64,000 bases of DNA from Siphonodentalium dalli (taxonomy: Eukaryota > Mollusca > Scaphopoda > Gadilida > Siphonodentaliidae). The DNA is taken from assembly GCA_032622095.1 (NCBI GenBank), contig CP136063.1, forward strand, positions 32,242,987 through 32,306,986, written 5' to 3'. The notes beneath the pieces were generated by a model, which ran no database searches, was not told the origin of the DNA, and saw only the letters and a program-made list of their open reading frames with translations. Positions 9,750 through 20,781 of this stretch are shown here, piece after piece. Positions within the stretch are counted from its first letter, which is position 1; every line of letters starts with the position of its first letter. A program made the translations under genes and the position numbers.

Positions 9750-9999
9750 ATGGCGGAAAGGGAGGAAGTGTTGAGAGAGGCCGCTTCTCTCATGGGAAGA
9801 GCTGCAAACATAATAATGAATAGGCCTACACATAATACTAGTACCACTGTCAGTACTGACAGTAGCCCGAGTAGGGCAAGTACCTCGGACAACACCTTAC
9901 CATTGGTATTGTCTGAACAGCGCCATATATTTAACAGGGGCGGCCGAACTTCTGGCTCTGCTGCCAACTTTCGGAGTCATTTCCGAAATGCCTCTCTTA
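9750..9999 (+). CDS. Possible first exon of an unrecognised gene (A1)
   Basis: The exon starts ATG at 9750 in a good context (AAAATGG). It encodes Met-Ala-Glu-Arg-Glu-Glu-Val-Leu then a short Ala-rich helix (Ala-Ser-Leu-Met-Gly-Arg-Ala-Ala-Asn), a Ser/Thr-rich linker, and a basic stretch with Phe-Arg-Ser-His-Phe-Arg-Asn. A strong donor (TTA|GTAAGT) follows at 10000, giving an 83-codon, phase-1 exon. Without splicing the frame runs to a stop at 10040. TATTTATA lies about 65 bp upstream. A downstream partner exon in phase could not be fixed; 12488 is a candidate only in a poorer frame. The layout resembles N-terminal exons of expanded invertebrate gene families, but I cannot name one. The opposite-strand ORF over the same interval is taken as a shadow. 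Confidence 0.4.
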
Positions 10000-10194
10000 G
10001 TAAGTTATTTTATTATATGACTACTAATAATCTCCCTTAAATACCACTATTGTATTGTATGCGAAAAGAATCTCTTAGGTGAGATCACTCTCGCCAAAAT
10101 CTTGAAATTGGCAAAATCTATTCTGCGACTGCTTTGGCCTTTGGTCAGTGGATCACAGATTTTGTTTATTTTAATGAACTAGTGTTTTTTCTCA

Positions 10195-10295
10195 ACGCGG
10201 TCGAGGAAACCGTCAACGCAACATAACGCGGTCGGCATGACCACCAACGCAACAAACGCGGTCGAGATAACCGTCAACGCAACAAACGAGGTTGG
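10195..10295. repeat. AACGCGGTCG short tandem repeat (A1)
   Basis: About three units of roughly 30-33 bp of the form CAACGCAACAAACGCGGTCGAGATAACCGT. Related motifs recur at 11128-11185 and, partly in inverted orientation, at 12015-12175 (AACGCGGTC and GACCGCGTT). CpG-rich islands inside otherwise AT-rich DNA. Recurs at 28821-28921. Confidence 0.7.
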
Positions 10296-10524
10296 GAGAA
10301 TAGCTTATCAACTGTAATAATAATTATTGAATAACATTGTAAACAAGAACTTTGAGACATGAACTCATTTTATTAAAAAAACATTAAATTGAAAAGAGAA
10401 AATAGAGACGGCCACCAATTTTAGTTTCATACAATTTTCTGATAGGAAACAGAACGAAGTGTTGTAATCAATCGAGATGGTGACCGTCAGACCGTGTGTT
10501 TGGCTTGGGTGATGCATGATTTAT

Positions 10525-11490
10525 TGGTGATGTTTTACATTTAGAATTTTTCTGGAAAAAAAATAATAAATAAATGCAGATCACATCGATCGCGTTGCAC
10601 GAATTAATAGAGATGCAATTGACAATGTACATGTACGTGTATTCTTTGAATATTTAATATTCAGCGTCACCTCCTAATAAAGGTCAATAACCTGTACGCC
10701 AAGGGTCCGATGTCATTTGAAATCTTCGTGAGGGTACGATAAAACACACATCTACATTTACACGCACGTTCGTAATTGACACATGGATATACATGTACAG
10801 TGATGCAAATAATTTAGAATATTAATTATCCATGTGTTGTGAAATACATGTAAAACAAACAGCGCTCAGATTTGGTTACCAGTGATTTGTCACTTTAACC
10901 AACAGACCGCGGATCAAAAGCATGCCGCGGATCAAAAGCATGCCGCGAATGATTGACAGCGGTGTCAATAGACGCACATACAATACGGGGCGTGTCTTCG
11001 GTAAAGTTGAAAGTGATACCATGTGACTCAAACGGAATTCTCGATTGAAAATGTTTTACATATAGGCCCACATTTAGATTTTTCCGGGAAAAAAACTAAT
11101 AAATAAATGTAGATCACGTAGATCACAACGCGGTCGAGTAAACCGTCACGCAACAAACGCAGTCGAGATAACCATCAACGAAATGGAACATTTCCAAAAT
11201 AATACAATGTTGTTAACGTGATGGGAGTAATGGATGATAGATTTATGTTAAAATGTTTTACATATTGGCCCACATTTAGATTTTTTCCGGGAAAACATAA
11301 TAAATTAATGTAAATCACGTTGATCGCGCTGCACGAATTAATGGAAATGTAATCGAGACTGCTAACAAACAAAACATATTGATGTCACGTCGCTATGTAC
11401 ATGTACATGTGTTATTTGAATATTTAATATTCAGCGTCATATCCGATTAAATGTCGATTACCTGTACGCTCATGTATAGACCAAGGGTAT
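10525..11490. repeat. Three diverged copies of a ~200-bp repeat (A1)
   Basis: Segments at about 10530-10720, 11050-11125 (partial) and 11240-11490 share the order ATGTTTTACAT...ACATTTAGATTTTTCC...AATAAATAAATG...GATCGCG...GCACGAATTAAT...GAATATTTAATATTCAGCGTCA...CCTGTACGC. They are direct, diverged copies of one element. The same set lies at about 29156-30116 in A2. No coding sequence seen. Confidence 0.6.
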
Positions 11491-12014
11491 TGTGTCAGTT
11501 CCGATGTCGGCCGAAACTGTATGAAACAATAAAGAGCGTTTATATACGCCATAAACAAACGCCATGAAAAAATTCCAGAAATGTTCACGACGCTCGTTAT
11601 GTATACCACCATACACGTGCATGTACATGTAGCATTAAATAAATCAATAATCATTATAAAATAAACACGATTTGTGATTTATGTCAAAGAATACCATGAC
11701 TTGATTATTCGGACTTTCATTAGCCTCTCGTCGGCAGTTCGTAAAATATTATCCAGATATCAGTGCCCCTTTAATACAAGGAAACCATAACTTCCCCATC
11801 GCGAACCTCTATTGGACCACGCACGCTATTGTATTGACAAGCACACATGTATGGTAAATATTAACTTACTTTTTACCGTAGTATATATAAGTTTAATAAT
11901 TCAGTTAAATTCTGTTTTTCTCACCAGAATTAAATCACTGCAATTCAGTTTATTTTTGTGTCCTCATCAAATATTTAAAAACAAAACATACATTTGAAAA
12001 CGTGTGTGCGACTG

Positions 12015-12175
12015 TGCGTTGATCCTTAGCGCAACGTGTTTAACGTAAACGCGGTCTGTGTTAAACTTCAACGCGGTCCGTTGATTTTCAATGCGGTCGT
12101 AACGTATACCAACGCGTTATCAACGCAAAAACCGCATTACGTTGGCATTACGACCACGTTGAGGACCGCGTTAAA
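12015..12175. repeat. AACGCGGTC/GACCGCGTT inverted cluster (A1)
   Basis: Multiple AACGCGGTC-like motifs in the left half and their complements (CGTTGAGGACCGCGTT, AACGTATACCAACGCGTT) in the right half, giving an imperfect palindrome. Same motif family as 10195-10295. Non-coding. Recurs at 30641-30801. Confidence 0.5.
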
Positions 12176-12487
12176 AGGGCCACTTATTTTAAGAAGGTGT
12201 GTACTTCTTTGTGTTAGGACACACGTTTTGCATTAGAACTCGGTGTTCGAACTGTGATAGACTTTGTGTAGAACTTCCAGCTATTCGCAGAGCGTCTTAT
12301 CACAGCATGATAGATTTGATGACTTTGACAAAGAATGTGATGAAAATGTCTGATGGTGGTTCATGGAGTGGAATTTTTCACATATTCGCGCTGGTGAATG
12401 TTTTGAAAATCAACATATTTTCAGTTTATCCACATGTGAACGCACGTATTTTCAACATGTACAACGTCAATATTTATCCATTATCAG

Positions 12488-12742
12488 GTTGTTCCTCCAC
12501 TTCTGAAACCAGATGTTTTAGCAGCCAAACCAGCCGGTGTCAACTGGAAACAAATCAATCGGCTCAGCAGCCCCCTCCGAGAAATACAACAAATTGGAAC
12601 ACAATATCCGCCAATAAAATTGTGGACAGAGATGTCACCACTATTTGATTTAAGGAATGAATTGGCAGGCGACATGGAATTAACTACATCACTTGTTGAT
12701 GAATTGTCAAGATTCTGCCATGGCATCAAATTCTACATGTAA
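12488..12742 (+). CDS. Exon-like ORF of unknown function (A1)
   Basis: After an acceptor-like TTATCAG, the frame from 12488 is open for 84 codons to TAA 12740. It begins Val-Val-Pro-Pro-Leu-Leu-Lys-Pro-Asp and reads as an ordinary amphipathic protein (GlyValAsnTrpLysGlnIleAsn; AspLeuArgAsnGluLeuAlaGly; LeuValAspGluLeuSerArg). A second frame, Ser/Thr/Gln/Pro-rich, is open over the same stretch. A third, from 12693, runs to 13061 past a GTGAGG donor-like site at 12790. The balance of amino acids favours the first frame, possibly as a terminal exon. No family recognised. Confidence 0.35.
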   Translation, partial: VVPPLLKPDVLAAKPAGVNWKQINRLSSPLREIQQIGTQYPPIKLWTEMSPLFDLRNELAGDMELTTSLVDELSRFCHGIKFYM

Positions 12743-12861
12743 TCCCGGTTCTTCTGGTGCAGTTAGTACTACTGAAGAAACCATTCAGGTGAGGAATACT
12801 CTCCCTTTCTTACAGGAAATTAACACGGTGCAGTCAAATATCATAGCTAGGCCTTCTTTGT

Positions 12862-13031
12862 CTATGTGTACTTCTTTGCCATATGCGAGTCCAACAGTGC
12901 TAACGAATAATCGTGATTCTCCTACAGAATCAACATGGTTGAGTTATTGCAGTCCCTTGACACTGGGAACGGGAATCCCTAAAACCTTCAGGTATGTGTA
13001 CTTCTTTGCCATATGTGAGTCCAACAGTGCT
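12862..13031. repeat. Local direct repeat, 41 bp (A1)
   Basis: ATGTGTACTTCTTTGCCATA plus the following GTGAGTCCAACAGTGCTAAC occurs at about 12865-12904 and again at about 12992-13032 with one or two mismatches. This duplicated piece inflates the ORF in this interval, which I do not call as coding. Recurs in A2 at +18626. Confidence 0.6.
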
Positions 13032-13089
13032 AACAGTGAGAGCAGATGTGCATATGAATAATCCTAATTCATGTGTTATTTCTCCTCAA

Positions 13090-13420
13090 CGGTAGGACAT
13101 GTAGCCCGTGCAAAATGATTTAGTCATACAAAGAGTAAAATCCAAAATGGCTGCTGGCGGCCATGTTTTTTGGCCGAACGTCCCCTAAATTACTCGTTCC
13201 CATCTACATGACAAATTTCATGATGATCAGACAAGCAGTATGATCTGTAGCCTGTGCCAATGGATCGAATTTTGAAATCCGAGATGGCCACTGGCAGCCA
13301 TATTTTTCTGACAAATGACCTCAAAATGACTCGTTCCCATCTACATATCAATGTCAACATTCATGACAAATTTCATAAAGATCATACCAAAGGTACGACC
13401 TGTAGCCCACGCCAAAGGAA
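13090..13420. repeat. Dispersed repeat with GGCCGCTGGCGGCCAT motif, two tandem units (A1)
   Basis: Two diverged units of about 150-160 bp share GTAGCCYGTGC, AAATCCAAAATGGC, CTGGCGGCCAT, GACTCGTTCCCATCTACAT and GACAAATTTCAT. A third partial copy lies in the B units (about 37570-37700 and 46452-46582), so the family is dispersed. Non-coding. Recurs at 31716-32046. Confidence 0.65.
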
Positions 13421-13910
13421 ATTGTTGATGGACACACGCCAACCCATGGCAATAGCTCAATTACTAAGTGGAGCTAAAAATCACAAGTCTTCCGGAATGA
13501 ATATTAATTCCAGGATTATTTCATCAATATTTATTACTGAGCAGCTTTCGGTTATTGTTTCTTAAGATAATTACAAATCTGAACAAAAATTATAAGGGGT
13601 GAGGTTTGGTAAGCAAAAATCGGACATCGATTAAGTTCGCTGGCGATTTGTTGTTCTTGTAAAAAATGCCGGCCGTTATTACGAGCACCGGCTAACTTTT
13701 CGATTCATCGGTCGCAGACAAAGTTGTTTACGATGCCTCTGTTGATTTGCGCTGCCATTGCAAGAGACTCTGCGATGCTTCAATATCAGCCAATCACGAT
13801 GAATTATACATTGAGATTATGGTGCCGATCTGGCGCCATTATATTTCCAAGAATTCCATAGGGTTTATTGTTCGATCGGCGATAATTATTTTGTGTTAGC
13901 GGCATTAAAT

Positions 13911-14227
13911 GATGGAATTGAAGTCAGGAAGATCTTTCGAAAAAGGAGGGGAATATTAAGAATAAATTTAAATGGAGCTGGCTTCAGGAAAAGGATGCCA
14001 ACGGTGACCATTTGTCTGACTTTGTGCGAAAAATTGACCATCCTGGCTTCGCAAAATGTTTGTGGTGCAACAAAGATATCAGCTATGGAAACGAAGGAAA
14101 GAAGGCATTAAAAGTACATTCCAACTCAGTGCTACATCGTGGACATCATAAAAACATACAAACAAATCAGTCTCTACCTGCAACTTTCTTCAATGTAAAA
14201 GCCAAGCGGGGCATATTACAACCATAA
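13911..14227 (+). pseudogene. BED-like zinc-finger segment, frame-shifted start (A1)
   Basis: From 13961 the frame encodes Lys-Phe-Lys-Trp-Ser-Trp-Leu, then Leu-Ser-Asp-Phe-Val-Arg-Lys-Ile, then a Cys-x2-Cys pair (Cys-Leu-Trp-Cys) and a His-x4-His-like pair (Val-His-Ser-Asn-Ser-Val-Leu-His) in a 45-residue module. It ends at a stop at 14225. This matches the layout of BED-type or related C2H2 fingers common in hAT-derived invertebrate proteins. An upstream ATG at 13911-13916 opens a short frame that ends at TAA in the overlap, so one frame change separates the only nearby start from the finger. Either the gene is dead or an unseen splice joins them. Ends with Leu-Pro-Ala-Thr-Phe-Phe, a common linker in such proteins. 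Confidence 0.45.
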
Positions 14228-15175
14228 GAAAAACAATCCCTTCCTGGTGGTTATCGTGAAAGGTGCACTCTCCCCTATGGCGTTGGCAGAGTTCGTCCTG
14301 CTTGCTGACCTAGTAGCTGTTTGCCGTACCGACCGAAGACATCCATGTCTTTCAGGTTTACTTCACCACAGCCGCCACGATGTCTATGGCGTGTTCGGTT
14401 TAAAAATACAGATGAGAACGATGTCAGTTACAAAAAGTTTATCTGTTCAACTCTGTCTTGGTTCTTTGTTTCATATTGGAAAACAATGTCAGCTTACATG
14501 ATAAATATGTGAACAGTAATTTGAATGATATCCGATCATCAGCTATGATTTATCACTGTCCTGTGCTTATTCCGTTTTGATTCAGATTTGATGTCAACAT
14601 CGGACAGCTGGTTTGATTTGAGATTTGATTTGGTTGCCGAATTTCTGTTTCACAGGGCTCTAGTTTAGAATTACCCCCAGATGATAGCTATCAGATTTTA
14701 ACATTTTTTAAATCAAAGTCAACTTTGATCTATTGCCATGAGTTGGCATCCGTATGTCAACTATTTCCTTAGGCTTGTCCTACCAGCCTCTTCCAGTTAT
14801 CACCAAACTTCATAAGTATTTTCGGTTGACCTCTAAAAGAAAGCTTTAACGTTTTGTTTATTTCATTGAATAACATGGCTATCAATCCATTGGCACACTT
14901 TAGCATATTTACAGCCATGATTAGGATGACCTCTCAATGGTAGCTAGCAAATATGAATGATTTTCAATCTTTATATGGGTCCTCGTGATGACCTCTGAAT
15001 GGGAGTCATCAATTTGTTCCTAAATGTTTATTAAAACATGGTTGCATCAGTCATCTTGCATTTTGCCTGACTAAATTCTTTAGCACAACCTACATGATAA
15101 ACTCATTTATTATGCGATTACTATGTCAACCAGAATTTGCGGTGTATGTTTTTTATGAATTTTTTTTACTTTCAG
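14228..15175. other. No gene seen; repeat-bearing spacer before the SWIM gene
   Basis: Holds three GACCTCTNAAAGG/GACCTCTGAATGG-type motifs (about 14828, 14930, 14990). A 38-bp segment CTATTGCCATGAGTTGGCAT at about 14735 is repeated at about 16525, on the far side of the SWIM pseudogene. The spacer ends in the acceptor TTTTTACTTTCAG at 15175. Recurs in A2. Confidence 0.5.
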
Positions 15176-16415
15176 ATTACAGATGCTTGCCGTGCCACAG
15201 AAACTGTTTAAGTGGCAGGAAATCGACACATGGCCATTATCATTGTCCACTGTGTTTAGAAATAAAATCAAGAAAAAATGACTTCAGGACGCATGTGTCA
15301 AAAACATGCAAGGCAAAAAAGAAACCAGACACCTCCGCCTTAATTCTCCCTATGAATATACCAGACACATCCACCTTAATTATAAAAAATCCAGATAATA
15401 AACCAGAACAAAATGACACCTCTACAGAAATAAATAGAGACATATCGACAGATAAGACGGATGGGCCATTGCCAAAAATAAGGAAGTATTCGTATCGATT
15501 GGGAAGTTGTCCTGTGTGTTCAGAGGAAATGTTGTTAAAAAATGTTAAACGCCATATAAATCACAAACATAAGGATGCAACAGAAGACATAAATGCCAAC
15601 CATTATTTGAGGGGAATCTGTGTCGACGAAGAGCATGGTATTTTTATGGTGAAGAAAGCATTCAAAGGGTTTCCTCAACCATTGCATGTTCGATTTGACC
15701 GAAAACAGAATATCGTATTCTGTGAGGATAAGTCATGTGAGGCAATTGGTGAAATATATTTGCGATCCGGCGAGCGGTATTTCCAGTGCAAGCATCTTCG
15801 GTCAATCCACTATGCTCAGCATCAAGCAAATCCAAGCAACATAACTGAAGAGGATTTAAAGAGATTCCATGATCTTTTAAGTTCTGAAAATTATGCTTCG
15901 GCATCGTCATTGTTGTCCAAATCAGTATCAATTGGAGCACCTTTGATTGTGACTTGCGAAGCAGACTATCCAGACCGTGATAATAGTGTTTTTCTCAGTG
16001 TTCCATGGCGATGAGACACGGTACTGGGGGAAGCTGGGTCGGGTTGTTGTCAAGTTAAATCATGATGACAATAGCTTAAAATGTGACTGCAAGCCAGGGC
16101 ACCGTTCGTGCATTCATCGAAGGCTAGTGAGATGCTTGGTCACCAACAAGACACTAAAGGAGCCAAGAAAAGACCCAGTAATGGCAAGTGCCTACCCCGG
16201 GGCACATGTGAAAAATGTTCTTGGATATATCTCCTCTTCCAAAAGAATTCCAATTGATGTACAAGAAAGAAATGTCTGGAGTTAGCGATGTGACACCATC
16301 AGAGAGCACATGCTCTGAATGTGGGTCACAGTCACTAACAAAAAAAGTTATATCAAAGAAGGGAATCATATATTGCTTGGATGGGATTGTTGAAAGAGGC
16401 GAGTGTCCTTTTTAG
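15176..16415 (+). pseudogene. C2H2 + SWIM-finger gene fragment resembling HMGXB3-like proteins (A1)
   Basis: An acceptor (TACTTTCAG) at 15175 opens an exon with a Cys/His-rich start. Two fingers follow: CysProLeuCys...HisValSerLysThrCys and CysProValCys...HisIleAsnHisLysHis. A linker with CysGluAspLysSerCys and PheGlnCysLysHisLeu leads to a break near 15990, where one extra base (or two lost) shifts the frame. The next frame carries a SWIM motif, Cys-Asp-Cys-x6-Cys-Ile-His (CxCx6CxH), at about 16083-16115. A second shift near 16265 leads to Glu-Ser-Thr-Cys-Ser-Glu-Cys and a GlyIleValGlu segment, then a stop at 16413-16415. Order and motifs resemble the SWIM plus ESTCxxC region of HMGXB3-like proteins, whose following domain is absent here. 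Attribution is from memory of the family. The gene is broken and truncated in both A copies. Confidence 0.5.
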
Positions 16416-17436
16416 TCCCACATTCAAAAACAGTTGTATTATATGTATGTAATCAGTCTGTCCATTCATCTATATATACATCTCTTAGCACTTTTAGTTT
16501 AACATTACAAAGTCAAGTTTGAGCTATTGCCATGAGTTGGCATCTATCATATATGTGTGTATGCATGAATACATCTGATGAATAGCATCAAGACATATAT
16601 CCGAATATATCCTGAAAAATTCTCGATAATAATTAGGTGGTTAAGGGGTCACTTATTTTGACAAGTACTGTTTTAACTGGCGTTCTGAATTAAATAATTA
16701 TAGCGAAAATTCTGTTAACATGGCGATATGAATCTCATTAAACATGTTTCAATATGTCGTATATTCCTATCTAGTAGTCAACACATTACCAAATAAACTT
16801 CAAAATGTCGTAGGAATTTATACGCGGTTTTGACCCAAACAGTATTGATGGCAAAATAGTGTATAGCACTTCATCGATAAATAACACGAAAACCATCTAT
16901 GCTGCATAGTTTAGCCCATTTTGATGTGATTCGGCAGCTAATTATCTACCAAAAGAACCCGAAATGTCCAGTATATGTTCATTGTTGTTATTTCTATTAA
17001 GTTTTTTGTCTCTCCTGTAAAATTTACAAAAACGTCCATATGACATTTTGCAATTTAAACGACGATATGAGACATTTATGATAAACAACTTCGAACCCTT
17101 GCAAGCTGTTAATTTGATTGCATTTCCTGCGATTCGCTGGAAATATTGGCAGAGATTGAACAATCGCTCATTGATCCATCTGTGGTGACAACATTGGTAA
17201 TATGTTTTGTTTTATTCATTATGCAAGAACAAGATGCATGCAGGGTATCTGTCAGACTTATGAGTGCACCTTTAAATTTGGAGGGCATACAGTGAATTTT
17301 TTTATGTTATTTTTGTTGTTAGTCAAAAGTAATTGATAACTTTAATATGAATTGTATGTCTATGTATTGTTGTATTTAGTCAGAATCGGTCAAATTATAT
17401 CTTTAATTAGTCATTCTAATTAATACAAGTAACTTT
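16416..17436. other. No gene seen (A1)
   Basis: AT-rich sequence with the second copy of the CTATTGCCATGAGTTGGCAT repeat at about 16525. Short ORFs on both strands have no recognisable features. Recurs at 35042-36062. Confidence 0.5.
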
Positions 17437-17499
17437 GTTTACATTTTAAATAGTTTAATAATTTTTATTAAAATTTTTAGTAATCGGTTTAGCAGCCTT

Positions 17500-17608
17500 C
17501 TTAATTGGCTACGGCAATCAGCAATGCTGAAGCAATTTGCTGAAGTAACCTGATCCATGTCATAGTGTTGCCATAGAGGATTGCCGAAGCCAAACAATCT
17601 GAATTAAG
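17500..17608. mobile_element. Short hairpin MITE-like element in U1
   Basis: CTTAATTGGCTACGGCAATC on the left pairs with GATTGCCGAAGCC...GAATTAAG on the right, an imperfect inverted repeat of about 110 bp in total. Small and non-coding. Confidence 0.4.
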
Positions 17609-17860
17609 AGCGCTGGTTTAGTCTGAAAGCCATGCTCTTCAAAAATTTTTGGAAATTACAAAATACAAGATGTTACATTGAAACATAATGGTGCTTTTCA
17701 CACCTACTAGAGTTATTAAGTTTAAAGTGACAGAATCAAACTATCAGATCACAACTGCCACAGTCATCTTGTACGGCTTTCTCATGGGTTTTGTCAGTAA
17801 ATATCCATTGTCACCTTATTGATTTAATAGTGCCATTTCAAAAACAATTTTTAAATTGAT

Positions 17861-17945
17861 CCATAGGGAGCCTCGCATATATAAGTGAATATATATATGC
17901 GAGGCTCCCTATGGTAGACTCATATATATAAGAAAATGCACTGGC
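17861..17945. mobile_element. Palindromic-core MITE remnant in U1
   Basis: CCATAGGGAGCCTCGCATAT (17861) pairs with ATATGCGAGGCTCCCTATGG (ending 17913). It is followed by a degenerate second half (GGTAGACTCATATATATAAG...GCACTGGCAC) of the same palindrome as in the TTAA MITEs. A GGGTTAA end at about 17989-17995 may be the right terminus. Confidence 0.5.
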
Positions 17946-18473
17946 ACAAGATCTTTAATGTTGCACCAGCGCAGCTCACATCATGAAAGGGTTAATTGAT
18001 CTGTTAAAAATCTCATGATTTATTTTCCATTTAGAAACCTGCTCTTATTGAATAAAAAAAAATACCTGGATGCATCTTTGATTTCTTTGTTATTCAAATT
18101 TCTGGGGGTTTTTTAGTTCGGGAATTAGGCATGTGACAGAAGAAGTACACAGCGCTATAGTGTTAGGTGTACCGAATGTGTTTATTCACTTTGTGTTCCA
18201 TGTTGGTACACATTTGAATGACACTGAAATAATATAACCCTAATGTATTGAATGAGGTTCCCTTCAATTTATAGTAGTGTATATTTTAGAAATAGTCTGG
18301 GCAAATAAATGTTCACCAAGAATTGAAATATCATGTGTGAATATTTTAGATACCAGTAGCTAACGGTATGTCACAGAAACAAAGTTTGGAAACAAATTGT
18401 CACAGAACTTTTGCATGTGAAAAAGATGATGCGACTAATAGTTTAAAAATATTTTTTTATAAATGTTTTCAGT

Positions 18474-18838
18474 CAGGGGCGCCGGAAGAGGGGGGGCAGC
18501 TGACACCCTGCCCTTGACCAAGGGGGGGCGAGCGGGGGGCAGGACTTGCCCTTTTTCAGGAGACAGAAAATGCTTTTTGTGTGTTTAATCTCGTGTTTTT
18601 ATAGCAAAATGTGACTTTTTTGGTCCAAATACCACCAAGGAATATTAATTTTGTTTCAATTTTATCACAAAATGGCCATAAAAACCGACAAATACTATTA
18701 ACATAGCGATTTTTGCCACAATGAATTTATGGTTATTTTCCCCGAGTTTGCGGAGAAAATGTCCTTTTTTGCGGAAAAGTGCCCTTTTTGTAGGCTCTGC
18801 CCCCCCCCCCCTGCCCTTGGATGCTTCCGGCGCCCCTG
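18474..18838. mobile_element. hAT-like MITE with 15-bp terminal inverted repeats
   Basis: Begins CAGGGGCGCCGGAAG and ends CTTCCGGCGCCCCTG, perfect 15-bp inverted termini. Length is 365 bp with no coding capacity. The CAGGG...CCCTG ends are the style of hAT elements. TGTTTTC stands just left (three bases away) and immediately right, a possible imperfect target duplication. It straddles the U1/A2 border, so the A-unit numbering starts inside it. Confidence 0.5.
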
Positions 18839-18988
18839 TGTTTTCTCATTCATATCTATTCTGGCTATCCATTCCTGAATAAAATAGCCACCTTTATAAG
18901 TAAATTGATTAAACTCACTAAAATAAACTCACTAAAGCAGTGTAATTTGATGGTAACATTCGTTTCCTGCATAATTGTTTGATCAATA

Positions 18989-19211
18989 GTGCCAGGGGCC
19001 GATTTCATCGGCCCTAATTTATGGTCTGTAGAGTGCCCTAAAAAAAATTAAAAAATTAAATTTTGTTTTTTTAATTTTGTTTTGTTTTTGGGTTAGGCCA
19101 ATGCATTCTCTTATATATGCAACAACCTATGGTCGACTCGCATATATAAGAGAATGCATTGGCACAGGGTATATGGGGTCGATACAAAAATCGGACCTGG
19201 CACTCAAAGGG
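18989..19211. mobile_element. TTAA-type palindromic MITE, left end lost (A2)
   Basis: A2 copy of the element at 361-583, with the same missing left terminus and the same flanking direct duplication. Confidence 0.6.
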
Positions 19212-19510
19212 TTAAACTTACTAAAATATAAATAGCAGTGTAATTTGATGGTAACACTCGTTTCCTGCATAATTGTTTGATCAATAGTCAATTGATCAAA
19301 AATAAAATCAGTTACGAATAAGTGATGTTTATTATATTCCTTCAATTCCACCACTGAAAAGGTTATTAATTATATTTACAAACAAATTTTTTTACAGACA
19401 TCTCAGTTGAATGCAAACGGCGGGTCAGATGACAGTTGGATATGCAATTTAACGGCGAAAGCAGTACACAACAATCTGGCATTGACACTAAATTGGACAG
19501 GCAATGGTGC

Positions 19511-19727
19511 TACAGTAATGCCCAAAGTAATTGACCACTTAACCACAGCAGAATTATGGGTAATTTTTCAGTATTAAGTTGGAAATATGGCTTGTTGCCA
19601 TTCATCGGAAAGCTCTCAGTGAGAGCTTTCCTATTAATGGCAACAAGCCATATTTTCGACTAAATCCTGAAAAATTACCAATAATTCTGCTGTGATTATG
19701 GAGTCGATTATTTAGGGCATTACTGTA
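19511..19727. mobile_element. Foldback hairpin element, 217 bp (A2)
   Basis: A2 copy of the hairpin at 883-1099, with the same flanking duplication. Confidence 0.7.
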
Positions 19728-20671
19728 CACAACAATCACTAAAATGGACAGGCAATGGTGCAACAAAAAAGAATGCATTCAAATATTGTCCAATGATTTT
19801 TTATTGACTTTCTGTTTAAAGTGATGTGAATCACTGCAGTGTAGTGATACAAAATAAATGGATAATAATCTTGCTCAAATTAGTTATTTTAACAAATATT
19901 ATATCCATATTGACACTCACACCGTCATTCTTATATAATAATTAAATGCAGTGACTCTCGATGGCGAAATAATTTTCGTTAGTTTATCGCTAATAGTTGC
20001 GTCCCGAAACGAGATGTAAATATTTACAATTGGGCGTAGTTCAGATGATGTTTTCTGTGGAGTGGTACGGTCGATTTTCTTCAGATTTTTGGCGATGTTA
20101 GTAGAATATTGTATTCCTCCAGTTGGCATAGCACCTGAATACTAACTTATTAGTTTCACGCACCCGAACAAGTCCATAATATAACTTTAATCCTCATTAT
20201 TATCACTTTACGAAGATTTCTTAGACCAAATCTTCTCCATCCACACCAGCTTGTGATATTTGTTGGGTGGATTCTGTTTTGGAATGTGTCATGTCCCGTT
20301 ACTCTTCTATAATATACTGTATGCCCAGAATTGAGGGTGGGACTTATCATGCACGAATGTCATTGTATTACGTCAAATGGATGTAAGAGCCCATCTATGG
20401 ACATGTGAATGAATTAATAAATTTCCAGGTATATTTAATATATACAGTAATGAATGCAGGTTATAGATTTCTACCTCTTATCCAATGTTACTAAGCCATT
20501 TGGTTTCTATTAGAAACTAAACATAGTGTGTAATGTTATAATTGTTATTCAAAGAATATTCTGACTTATGATACTTTTCTCATCTAAATACTGATTTTTT
20601 TCATTCAGTGGGGGGGGGGGTCACTTAAAATCTCTGAATTAAACATTATTATCTCAACTGTTCTCTCTCAG

Positions 20672-20781
20672 ACAACCAAGAATCATCACAGCTTCATCTG
20701 ACACCGAAGACACCAAGGACTATTCCAACAAGTTCTCCAGCTGCTCACAGCGGTTTGTCGTCAGTAAAGAAAGGTGCAATT
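20672..20781 (+). CDS. Exon of unrecognised gene (A2)
   Basis: Copy of the exon at 2044-2153, with the same splice sites and reading frame. Confidence 0.45.

Larger units (their letters stand above)
1..17436. repeat. Large duplication, copy A1 (18.6-kb period)
   Basis: This block is repeated at 18629-36062. Position 1 matches 18629. The offset is 18628 up to about 3.9 kb, then 18630, then 18626 after a C-tract. Differences seen by eye: C/T at 6415, G/T at 8423, A/G at 9806, T/C at 10293, A/T at 10982, a TA indel near 3917, and 24 versus 20 Cs at 4119. The first base lies inside a hAT-like MITE, so the homology may extend upstream of the window. Copies this similar imply a very recent duplication, an array kept uniform by gene conversion, or an assembly duplicate. 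Confidence 0.95.
17437..18473. other. Spacer U1 between A copies
   Basis: The part of the 18.6-kb period that is present once, because the gap cuts off its second copy. It contains two hairpin MITE-like pieces (17500-17608 and 17861-17945) and no supported gene. Confidence 0.7.

Noticed and set aside
9692..9967. Minus-strand 91-codon ORF with a hydrophobic segment
   Set aside because: It is the antisense shadow of the better supported exon at 9750-9999, which has ATG context, a donor site and a TATA-like box.
18474..18838. Clear 8-bp target duplication proving hAT origin
   Set aside because: TGTTTTC occurs on both sides but is offset by three bases on the left, so the duplication is only suggestive.
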